The translations under genes were made by a program, and so were the position numbers. The notes below the pieces were generated by a model. It ran no database searches. It saw nothing but the letters and a program-made list of their open reading frames with translations, and was not told the origin of the DNA. A DNA stretch of 38,804 nt from Nitrospinota bacterium (lineage in GTDB: Bacteria > Nitrospinota > Nitrospinia > JACRGO01), in assembly GCA_016212295.1 (NCBI GenBank), contig JACRGO010000063.1:1-38804 (forward strand). Direction: 5' to 3'. Positions 32,343 through 38,804 of the stretch are shown in pieces (position 1 is the stretch's first letter; each line of letters opens with the position of its first letter).

Positions 32343-33039
32343 GTTGTTTCTTCAATGACAATTCCAAGCCGCCTGCAATTATCCTCCACAATATCCTTGT
32401 CCCATCCGTAAAGGAATTCAGATTTGACTTGCCATGCGCCCTGGCGTATTCCCTGTCCGGTATCTCCTTGATCTGCTTGCCATGAAGCAAGACCCTTAGT
32501 ATGAGGTCCACTTCAATTTCAAACCCCTGGACCCTTGCCGGCCGGCCGTCCATTACAAGGTCCTTTCTGAATGCCTTGTATCCGTTCAGCATGTCCGTCA
32601 GTTTGACTTTAAAAAACAAGTTCCCGGCCTCTGTTAGTATCTTGTTCCCTATTTCCCTTATAACGGTATGGTCCTCGCTTCCGCCCAGTCTCCTCGAGCC
32701 TATGACCATGCCTATGCTTTCGCTGGAATCAAGAAGCGCCACCATTTCCCACAAGTTTTTCGATGAATGGGACAAATCCGCATCCATCATGGCGATAAGG
32801 CCGCAAGAAGAGGCATGGAATCCCCGCCATAGGGCCGAACCCTTGCCCATCTTTTCCTTGGCGCAAAGGACCTTGTCAGCGTATTTTTCCGCTATCCTCG
32901 CGGTATTGTCAGTGCTGCCGTCAGCGACAACGATCAGCTCGAACCCGTCCCGCCTGTTTCCATCCAACTCCGGGAGCAGCTTCTCCAGATTTTGCTCCTC
33001 GTTATACGCGGGAAGTATCAGACTAAATTCCTTGGCCAT
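32332..33039 (-). CDS. Family 2 glycosyltransferase (polyprenyl-phosphate mannose/glucose synthase type)
   Basis: 235 residues from ATG 33039, where MAKEFSLILPAYNEE begins the fold; the GTG at 33066 adds nine unsupported residues. Motifs: LILPAYNEEQNLEKLL, VVADGSTDNT, MMDADLSHS with the metal-binding DxD. No C-terminal membrane helices, as in soluble dolichyl-phosphate mannose synthase. It is similar in plan to the enzyme at 6314 but not close in sequence. The promoter region upstream holds a palindromic repeat (33064-33138). Substrate unknown; lipid-linked sugar donor synthesis is likely. Confidence 0.9.
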   Translation of the reverse strand: MAKEFSLILPAYNEEQNLEKLLPELDGNRRDGFELIVVADGSTDNTARIAEKYADKVLCAKEKMGKGSALWRGFHASSCGLIAMMDADLSHSSKNLWEMVALLDSSESIGMVIGSRRLGGSEDHTVIREIGNKILTEAGNLFFKVKLTDMLNGYKAFRKDLVMDGRPARVQGFEIEVDLILRVLLHGKQIKEIPDREYARAHGKSNLNSFTDGTRILWRIIAGGLELSLKKQLNR

Positions 33040-33063
33040 AAAATCAAATAGATATGTGAATAA

Positions 33064-33138
33064 CACCCCACTTGATCCCCCCTTGCCAGGGGGAAATTTT
33101 TGAGATATTCCCCCTTAAAAAGGGGGCCAGGGGGATGT
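33064..33138. repeat. Palindromic repeat, CCCCCTT/AAGGGGG family, copy 3
   Basis: The left arm is GATCCCCCCTTGCCAGGGGG (33074-33093) and the right arm ATTCCCCCTTAAAAAGGGGG (33107-33126), then CCAGGGGGATG. It is the shortest copy and lies immediately upstream of the GT2 gene. Confidence 0.75.
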
Positions 33139-33305
33139 CGATTCTTTTTAGTCCGCCCTAAGAGTGCTAAGTTCTTGAATTATTCCATTTAGCCCTGATT
33201 TTGTCAATAAAGCCTCTCCAATTGCCGCCTTACCTGCAACTAAAGATTTTTGTACCGTTCACGAGGTGTCATGGAAAACGGCTTCACGTTCAATGCAGGG
33301 AAAAC

Positions 33306-33433
33306 CACATCCCCCTTGGTCCCCCTTTGATAAGGGGGAATACGGAAAACGCCCTTAAGTAGAATACGGAAAACGCCCCTAAAATGGGCTATGTTTTAAT
33401 TCCCCCTTGGCAAGGGGGATTAAGGGGGATGTA
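33306..33433. repeat. Palindromic repeat, CCCCCTT/AAGGGGG family, copy 4
   Basis: The arms lie at about 33306-33337 and 33398-33433. Between them GAATACGGAAAACGCCC occurs twice (33338-33354 and 33362-33378), a direct repeat that could result from insertion or slippage in the loop. Confidence 0.75.
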
Positions 33434-33770
33434 AAAAATAGCTAATGAGGCTTTCTGATTTTTCATGGCAACCTTAAACGGCTACAGATTTTTGCTTGGC
33501 ATTTTGTTTTGGGGGCTTATTTGTAATTTGGTTTTTGCTATTTGGCGCTTTAAATTTTCAGCAATCCGCCTTAAGCAACGCACTTCTGGACCGCCTGTAT
33601 ACATTGGATATTTTTTGTGTTATGCTGATTATCAATTGTGGCGCCATCCGGTCGGCGCCTGCTGCGTTGTGGTTGAGTTCCCTCCTTTTTAACCTCACCC
33701 CTGGCATTTTCTTTTATCAAGCCTAAGACCGGCCCATGACATTGGTTAGGCCGATTCATAGGAGTATTAT
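33434..33770. other. rhlE upstream region with leader hairpin
   Basis: The small hydrophobic open frames (33465-33726) have no supporting start signal and are likely spurious. GCCTAA (33721-33726) pairs exactly with TTAGGC (33746-33751), with two further GG/CC pairs inside, forming a hairpin that ends about nine bases before the ribosome site AGGAGT (33760-33765). It may be a leader structure controlling rhlE translation; unproven. Confidence 0.4.
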
Positions 33771-35027
33771 ATGTCATTCGATCAATTAGGCCTCCAGGCC
33801 GAACTGCTCAGCGCCGTCGCGAAGCAGGGTTACACAAGCCCCACCCCCATTCAGGCCAAGGCCATTCCAGTTATCCTTCAAGGGCGCGACGTCATGGCCG
33901 GCGCCCAGACAGGGACCGGCAAGACCGCCGCCTTCACCCTGCCTATCCTGCAGTTGCTGAGCCAAAACGCGGCGAAGGAAAGACGGCCTCGCGCCCTTGT
34001 CCTTACCCCCACGCGGGAATTGGCGGCCCAGGTCAGGGAAAGCGTTGTGACTTACGGCAAGGGCATGCGCCTTCGCTCAACCGTGATCTTCGGCGGGGTC
34101 GGCATCAACCCGCAGATAGGAGATCTGCGCCGCGGCGTGGACATCGTAGTGGCCACTCCTGGCCGGCTGCTGGACCATGCCGGACAACGCACAGTGGACC
34201 TCTCGCGGATCGAGATCCTGGTGCTGGACGAGGCGGACCGCATGCTGGACATGGGCTTTATCCACGACATCAAGAGGATAATCAAGCTGCTTCCAGTGAA
34301 GCGGCAGAACCTGCTCTTCTCCGCCACCTACACTAATGAAATCAAAAGCCTGGCCGACGGCCTGCTGCATAATCCAGAACTCATCGAGGTGGCGCGTCGG
34401 AGCGCGGCCGCGGAAAATGTTACCCAGGTGGTGCATTCCGTGCCGCAGCTCAGGAAGCGCGCCCTGCTCACCCATCTGATAAAGGAAGGTGACTGGAGCC
34501 AGGTGCTGGTGTTCACCCGCACAAAGCACGGGGCGAACAAGCTCGCCAAGCAGCTCATGAGCGACGGCGTCAGCGCCACAGCCATTCACGGAAACAAGAG
34601 CCAGGCGGCGCGGACCAGCGCGCTGGCCGACTTCAAAAAAGGGGCGGTGCGAACCCTTGTCGCCACTGATATCGCCGCGCGCGGACTGGACATCGACAGC
34701 CTGCCGCACGTGGTCAATTACGATCTCCCGCACGTCCCGGAGGACTACGTCCACAGAATAGGCCGCACCGGACGCGCCGGTGCGAACGGCATGGCGTTAT
34801 CACTTGTATGCAACGAGGAGCAAGGGCTGCTGGCAGGCATTCAGCGGCTGCTCCAACGCAAGATCAAGGTGGAAGAAGCCGCCGGGTTCAACTACGAGCA
34901 TGTCTCTTCCGGGTCCCCGGCCATTCGATACGAAGGACGCCAGGACATACGCCGCAATGGCGGCAATGGATTCAGGGGGCAGCCCCCACGCGGGCGAAGC
35001 ATGGGAGGGGCAAGACGGCGGCCGTAA
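33771..35027 (+). CDS. rhlE: DEAD-box RNA helicase RhlE
   Basis: 418 residues, usual RhlE length. Q motif at the N-terminus, Walker A AQTGTGKT (45-52), [18 protein letters not shown], and motif [12 protein letters not shown]. The C-terminus is Arg/Gly-rich ([21 protein letters not shown]), as in RNA-binding tails. It unwinds RNA duplexes in ribosome maturation and mRNA decay, often at low temperature. The start ATG 33771 has AGGAGT five bases upstream. The gene looks richer in G/C at third positions than the polysaccharide locus nearby. A truncated MITE copy starts three bases after the stop. Confidence 0.95.
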   Translation: MSFDQLGLQAELLSAVAKQGYTSPTPIQAKAIPVILQGRDVMAGAQTGTGKTAAFTLPILQLLSQNAAKERRPRALVLTPTRELAAQVRESVVTYGKGMRLRSTVIFGGVGINPQIGDLRRGVDIVVATPGRLLDHAGQRTVDLSRIEILVLDEADRMLDMGFIHDIKRIIKLLPVKRQNLLFSATYTNEIKSLADGLLHNPELIEVARRSAAAENVTQVVHSVPQLRKRALLTHLIKEGDWSQVLVFTRTKHGANKLAKQLMSDGVSATAIHGNKSQAARTSALADFKKGAVRTLVATDIAARGLDIDSLPHVVNYDLPHVPEDYVHRIGRTGRAGANGMALSLVCNEEQGLLAGIQRLLQRKIKVEEAAGFNYEHVSSGSPAIRYEGRQDIRRNGGNGFRGQPPRGRSMGGARRRP

Positions 35028-35029
35028 AG

Positions 35030-35132
35030 ACTTAGAAATTTAAAATATACCGCGGAGACGCTGTGACGCGGAGAAAAGCACATTGAAATTAAAAATTTTT
35101 CTCCGCGCCTCGGCGTCTCCGCGGTTAATAAA
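35030..35132. mobile_element. Right-truncated copy of the MITE-like element
   Basis: GACTTAGAAATTTAAAATAT (35030-35049) and the internal inverted repeat ACCGCGGAGACGC (35049-35061) to CGTCTCCGCGGTTAATAAAT (35114-35133) match 8585-8692. The outer right end (CCAAGTCCCTTA) is absent. As RNA it would form a hairpin close to the rhlE stop. Confidence 0.7.
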
Positions 35133-35592
35133 TAGAACCTCATATATTCCAAACCACCCCTCGAAGATACAATTTTACGCAGTAGTGCGTTTACCAGGAT
35201 CAACAAGCATGAAGCCCAGTGCCTGTTCCAGAAAAGCAAACACTCTTACAGCAACTAAACCCTATCTCGCCATCTGGTCTGGTCCCTTCCTTTCCGGCCT
35301 TTGAACGCGGAACCATAGTAGGCGTGACAATTCGTGTATGGCTAAGATGTTGCGCGCGCCGCCAGTAAACCAATAGGAAAAGCGGAAAACGGCAAACCTT
35401 AATCTGAAGCAACAAGAAAAACCGCCTTACTCTACCCAAGCCTCATGGTCCCGCCTCATAGCGCGGCATGGCCGCAGCCAAAATAAATTTCTATGTATTC
35501 AAAATGCCATGTCCTTTCCACCTCCTGATAGTCTCTTCCTCTCATGCCATTGCGCTGGAAACGCGAATTTCTTAATGTAATAATATAAAATA
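35133..35592. other. Intergenic gap with dispersed repeats, no gene seen
   Basis: Short frames here lack starts and family features. CATAGCGCGGCATGGC (35457-35472) matches 18138-18153. 35557-35590 (GGAAACGCGAATTTCTTAAT then AATATAAAA) matches the reverse strand upstream of the acetyltransferase (38595-38625), in each case ending at the start of a gene. Confidence 0.55.
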
Positions 35593-36549
35593 ATGAGCAT
35601 CTCTTTTAAAAAAAAAATCGCTTTCAGTTTTTTTCCCGTGGCATTTTTTTTCCTCTCGGTGGAAGGCATACTCGGTTTAATTGATGGCGGCGCCAATTCG
35701 AAAATGACTTTATGCGTTCCTGACCGGTATTTAGGCTACCGTTTAAGACCTGGATATTCAAACAGATTATACAATATCAATTCATTGGGTTTCAGGGGAA
35801 AAGAGTTCAGCAAAAAAAAAGAGAAAGGCAAAATCCGGGTCTTTTGCTTGGGGGGGTCCACAACCTGGGGCGATTCTTCCTCACCAATTTTTATTTACCC
35901 TAAATTATTAGACAGGATGCTGCGAGACAAGGTCAATGAAAACTACGAGGTCATTAATGCCGGCGTTGCTGGGTATACATCGCTTCAAGTAAAGCGATAC
36001 CTTGAATCAGAAATTGTCGATTACAATCCAGATTTTATCATCGTGGCCGCGGGCTGGAATGATATAGGACAATCTTTTCGCAAGGACTGGACCCCACAAG
36101 TTACCCTGAACAGCATAGGAAATGGATTTTTAGAAAATCTTGCCGTTTACCGATTATTAAAAAAATCCCTCCTTATTAATAGCAAGATAGAATACGACTA
36201 CCGTCGCCCAAACCCGGAGGCCATTGCCTTTTTCAAGGAAAATTTGACGTCAATGGCCGAGACGGCAAAAAAGAAAAATATCCGTCTCATCTTCATGGAA
36301 GAGCCCATTGCCGCTTCCAATAAAGAGGGCTTTGGAAATATTCAAAACATAACCGGGTTTTTTCCGCAATTAGCGGGGAATGACAATATTTTGAATATGA
36401 TTGAAGAATATAAAAAATACTCCGCGGTAATCAAGAATGTCGCCGCGCAGTACCGTTACCCGTTTACTGATTCGGGACTTTCTCTAGATTGCTCCTCCAA
36501 AAAGTTTTTTTTCATGATTTATTGCACCCCACCAATGATGGAAACATAA
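35593..36549 (+). CDS. SGNH/GDSL-family hydrolase, N-terminal part of a frameshifted gene
   Basis: An N-terminal hydrophobic segment (residues 8-30) suggests membrane anchoring or export. SGNH blocks: GGSTTWGDS (nucleophile S89), NAGVAGYTS (block II Gly) and GWNDIGQS (block III Asn156). The catalytic Asp/His block is missing in this frame but appears as DLLHPT in the next frame at 36516-36533. The reading frame breaks at a T8 run (36505-36512), and restoring one T joins the two halves. SGNH enzymes of this size are often O-acetyl esterases or transferases acting on envelope glycans. No convincing ribosome site precedes ATG 35593. Confidence 0.75.
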   Translation: MSISFKKKIAFSFFPVAFFFLSVEGILGLIDGGANSKMTLCVPDRYLGYRLRPGYSNRLYNINSLGFRGKEFSKKKEKGKIRVFCLGGSTTWGDSSSPIFIYPKLLDRMLRDKVNENYEVINAGVAGYTSLQVKRYLESEIVDYNPDFIIVAAGWNDIGQSFRKDWTPQVTLNSIGNGFLENLAVYRLLKKSLLINSKIEYDYRRPNPEAIAFFKENLTSMAETAKKKNIRLIFMEEPIAASNKEGFGNIQNITGFFPQLAGNDNILNMIEEYKKYSAVIKNVAAQYRYPFTDSGLSLDCSSKKFFFMIYCTPPMMET

Positions 36550-37055
36550 TAATGGCCTTTAGTCTGATCAAAGCCTTCCAGGAAGCTGCGTCGCGGGATT
36601 ATCCGGAAGCCAGGGAATACAAATGCGCTTTTGATAAATATGTTGCCGCGCAACAATTTTATGAATTCTCCGAGCAAAACAGCTCGATAAAAAGATATTT
36701 GGATTATTACCGGATGTTCGAAACAGATTTTTCATTTTACAAAAAAGGGTACATTAAAAGCTCTCCTCACAAAACTCTTCCTTTTTGCTTGAACAATATG
36801 GCCATTCACTATTTAAGACAGGGAAAAGCGTCAAAGGCATTCGAGATATTGGCTGACGCCGCGGCATTTGATCCCTCTTTTCCACTGACATATTTTTTTT
36901 GGGGGGAACTTAATAAAATCAGCAAATTGGATGATCCTGACAAATATTTTAAAAAAGCATTGGATTTGGAGCCTGGCTTTCAGTTGGCGAAAATAGAACT
37001 GGAAAAGAACCAAAACCAATTCTCTTTTACAGTCTCGGAATTAAAAAATCAATAA
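36489..37055 (+). CDS. SGNH C-terminal end plus TPR-like domain (second half of the frameshifted gene)
   Basis: 188 residues, of which the first about six lie before the expected frameshift. FFHDLLHPTNDGN carries the SGNH catalytic Asp-x-x-His (block V), supporting fusion with the 35593 frame. The rest is helical: a repeat-like stretch NNMAIHYLRQGKASKAFEIL and then FWGELNKISKLDDPDKYFKKALD is typical of TPR. The TTG at 36489 is not a credible start. The gene overlaps the convergent MntP gene by seven bases. Confidence 0.7.
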   Translation: MLLQKVFFHDLLHPTNDGNIIMAFSLIKAFQEAASRDYPEAREYKCAFDKYVAAQQFYEFSEQNSSIKRYLDYYRMFETDFSFYKKGYIKSSPHKTLPFCLNNMAIHYLRQGKASKAFEILADAAAFDPSFPLTYFFWGELNKISKLDDPDKYFKKALDLEPGFQLAKIELEKNQNQFSFTVSELKNQ

Positions 37056-37603
37056 AAGATTAAGTGCTCGGCCAGTATCTTGGTTCCGATTCCGATCAGG
37101 ATCAGTCCGCCCGCGATTTCTATCCTGTTTTCGAACAGGTGCCCGAATCTCTTGCCCAGCAGGAACCCAAGGAGCGACATAATAAACGTCACTCCCCCTA
37201 TCAGCAAAATAGGCCCGATGATGGAAATCTTCAGGAACGCGAAGGTCATTCCAACCGCGAGCGCGTCAATGCTGGTGGCCACTGACAGCGCCAGGATAGA
37301 GGCAAGCCCAAGGTTGTTGGGCTCCCGCTCCTCGCCCGCCATGCTCACCGATTCATGAATCATTTTCCCGCCTATGGCGCACAGGAGCGCGAAGGCTATC
37401 CAGTGGTCAATCCCTGAAATGAAGTCCCTCATGCCGACCCCGGCCAGCCATCCGCAGACCGGCATCCCGGCCTGGAACGCCCCGAAGAAGATGGCAACGG
37501 TCAGGGCCTTCTGAAATTTAGGCCCCTTGAATGTGGCGCCATTGGCGATGGAGACAGCGACTGCGTCCATTGCCAGGCCCAAGGCTATGAACAGGAAGGT
37601 CAT
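37049..37603 (-). CDS. mntP: Manganese efflux pump MntP
   Basis: 184 residues from ATG 37603 with a GGAGAG site just upstream; the GTG at 37618 is less likely. Six hydrophobic helices in two homologous halves of three. The repeated Asp motifs are GLAMDAVAVSIANG and VATSIDALAVGMTF, the signature of MntP-type exporters with membrane Asp residues. It exports Mn2+ across the inner membrane. The start codon overlaps the stop of the acetyltransferase gene (ATGA at 37600-37603). Some MntP genes follow an mntP/yybP riboswitch; I see none, as the gene lies inside a coupled transcript. Confidence 0.94.
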   Translation of the reverse strand: MTFLFIALGLAMDAVAVSIANGATFKGPKFQKALTVAIFFGAFQAGMPVCGWLAGVGMRDFISGIDHWIAFALLCAIGGKMIHESVSMAGEEREPNNLGLASILALSVATSIDALAVGMTFAFLKISIIGPILLIGGVTFIMSLLGFLLGKRFGHLFENRIEIAGGLILIGIGTKILAEHLIFY

Positions 37604-38595
37604 TTCTCTCCTATCCACCTATGCCAATCTATTTGCGACGCCTTCCAGGAAAAACCGAAACTCTCCAGAATTCTTATCATGGGCTTATTACGGGCGGCCA
37701 TTATGGCCTCGACTACATCCGAGTTTTCCCTAAGCCATTCCACTGCGCTGTTCACCATTTTAACCGCAATGCCCTTGCCTTGAAATCGAGGGTCTACTCC
37801 CACAAGATCAATGGCGCCGATCCTCTTGCCCAATACCTCGCTTTCCTTTCTCCTCAAACCGCAAGTGGTAAAGCCCGCGATTTCCTCTCCCTTCCGGCAC
37901 ACAAAGACCTTGTCCTGCACCTTGCCCAGGCAGGAATTCTCCACCCACTTTTCATAAAGCGTGTTGACCATGTCCACATTGAAACGGCTATCAAGGGAAA
38001 ATCTGTTGTCCGAGAAAATAGATTTGCTCATGCGCTTTACTTGTTCAAGGTCACGATTTTGAAACAAGTCGACGTGTGGAGATTTTTTTTGCATTGGCCT
38101 CAGATTCGCGGATTCCACCGCGTACCGCACCACTGAGGCAATAAATCCAAATCCGTTTGCCACCAGCGAGTGTATAGTGGATATGTCAGCCATATCGACC
38201 CTGAAATGCAAAAACTCTATTTTCATCCGCCCGCAAAATTCGAGAAGAAAACGGACCATTTCATTTTTAACGGCCAAGGACTCCTGATATCCCCCTTCAG
38301 CCGGAAGATATTTTACCGTTCCGTACTTGAAGCCGAAGAGGCGGGAGTCCCAATCGGATACAAGAAAGGCGCATGCCCCCACTATCCTTTCCCCTTCCCT
38401 GGCAACCAGCAAATAATGGCCCTCATTATTTTGAAATCTTGAAAGGTCGGTGAAAAAATTTTTGGAAATCCTTCCGGGGTCCAATACCTGAAAAAGGTAG
38501 TAATATGGCTTGAACTCGAATTCCTGGAGTAGTGGCGCTGATTCCCAGCCGCCGCGTTTTTCAATGTCTATATGAATATTGCCTGGGTTTTCCAT
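37600..38595 (-). CDS. Tandem GNAT-type acetyltransferase (WecD-like)
   Basis: 331 residues from ATG 38595. The longer frame from 38697 adds 34 residues encoded by a palindromic repeat (38625-38655) and a dispersed repeat, which is not convincing protein sequence. The N-terminal half contains SDWDSRLFGFKYG, the pattern seen in WecD/RffC TDP-fucosamine acetyltransferases. The C-terminal half has the acetyl-CoA loop VDPRFQGKGIAVKM. Two GNAT folds in one chain are typical of this branch. Likely an acetyl-CoA-dependent N-acetyltransferase of an amino sugar or peptide; substrate not readable. Its stop overlaps the mntP start. Confidence 0.85.
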   Translation of the reverse strand: MENPGNIHIDIEKRGGWESAPLLQEFEFKPYYYLFQVLDPGRISKNFFTDLSRFQNNEGHYLLVAREGERIVGACAFLVSDWDSRLFGFKYGTVKYLPAEGGYQESLAVKNEMVRFLLEFCGRMKIEFLHFRVDMADISTIHSLVANGFGFIASVVRYAVESANLRPMQKKSPHVDLFQNRDLEQVKRMSKSIFSDNRFSLDSRFNVDMVNTLYEKWVENSCLGKVQDKVFVCRKGEEIAGFTTCGLRRKESEVLGKRIGAIDLVGVDPRFQGKGIAVKMVNSAVEWLRENSDVVEAIMAARNKPMIRILESFGFSWKASQIDWHRWIGEK

Positions 38596-38655
38596 TATTA
38601 TTACGTTCAGGAATTTGCGTTTTCCGCCTGCCTGTGCGTTGCACGCAGACAGGCG
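38595..38655. repeat. Palindrome and dispersed repeat upstream of the acetyltransferase
   Basis: 38625-38655 is an imperfect inverted repeat: CGCCTG pairs with CAGGCG, and inner CTGTGCG with CGCAGA, mismatches included. 38595-38625 (reverse strand GGAAAACGCAAATTCCTGAA) matches 35557-35590. Both are outside the likely coding sequence. Confidence 0.6.
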
Positions 38656-38804
38656 CAAATTTTTCCTCTCGCTCCCAGGGTCCTCCCTCACTGCCATTAA
38701 GTTAAGGAATTTTTATGAGGCGTTTTTTGGGGTTAAGCTCTAAAATACGTTAGGTTTCCCGTTAATATTGAAGCTCAACCGTTTTAAAATTAAATTTTGT
38801 TATG

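Noticed and set aside
33465-33726. Small hydrophobic frames upstream of rhlE
   Set aside because: No ribosome site, AT-rich repeat-like DNA, overlapping frames; likely non-coding leader.

Overview
The window looks like a chromosomal piece of an uncultivated diderm (Gram-negative) bacterium. It has LpxC, the committed enzyme of lipid A synthesis, an ABC-transporter-dependent surface polysaccharide locus (Wzm/Wzt type), a lipoprotein signal, and core genes (EttA, a topoisomerase IV pair, RhlE). The topoisomerase pair resembles the Bacteroidetes/Chlamydiae type of ParE/ParC. I cannot assign a phylum from sequence alone. Base composition is moderate, and intergenic gaps are unusually rich in palindromic repeats of many families. 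I saw no rRNA, tRNA, CRISPR array, complete insertion sequence or phage gene.

Layout. 431-7009 (minus strand): a glycosyltransferase, a 973-residue repeat-rich cytoplasmic protein, a beta-lactamase-fold hydrolase and EttA. 7364-22481 (plus strand): a surface-glycan locus. It holds a GT4 glycosyltransferase, Wzm permease, Wzt ATPase with a C-terminal glycan-binding-type domain, an orphan antitoxin-like gene, and three genes overlapping by ATGA: two alkaline-phosphatase-superfamily ('sulfatase') enzymes with a Thr in the nucleophile position and a large exported beta-sandwich protein. These are followed by a methyltransferase with a long coiled-coil tail and two large multidomain glycosyltransferases. 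22822-27233 (minus): a small membrane protein with an acidic tail, the LpxC fusion protein and a Vgb-like beta-propeller. 27577-31286 (minus): parE-parC. 31656-33039: a truncated pentapeptide-repeat gene and a GT2 enzyme, convergent. 33771-35027: RhlE. 35593-37055: an SGNH hydrolase/TPR gene split by a frameshift. 37049-38595 (minus): a WecD-like acetyltransferase overlapping MntP.

Most striking is the 734-residue protein at 23710-25914: an NtrX-like receiver, an AAA+ domain that has lost the sigma-54 contact loop, a Fis-like helix-turn-helix and an apparently complete LpxC enzyme in one chain. This physically joins a signalling module to the control point of lipid A synthesis. The second is the methyltransferase whose coiled coil contains four 14-residue tandem repeats beside Wzm/Wzt; it resembles the WbdD type of O-antigen chain terminator and molecular ruler. 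Together with the exported sulfatase-like and beta-sandwich proteins, the locus looks like a coordinated system for building, sizing, exporting and decorating a cell-surface glycan.
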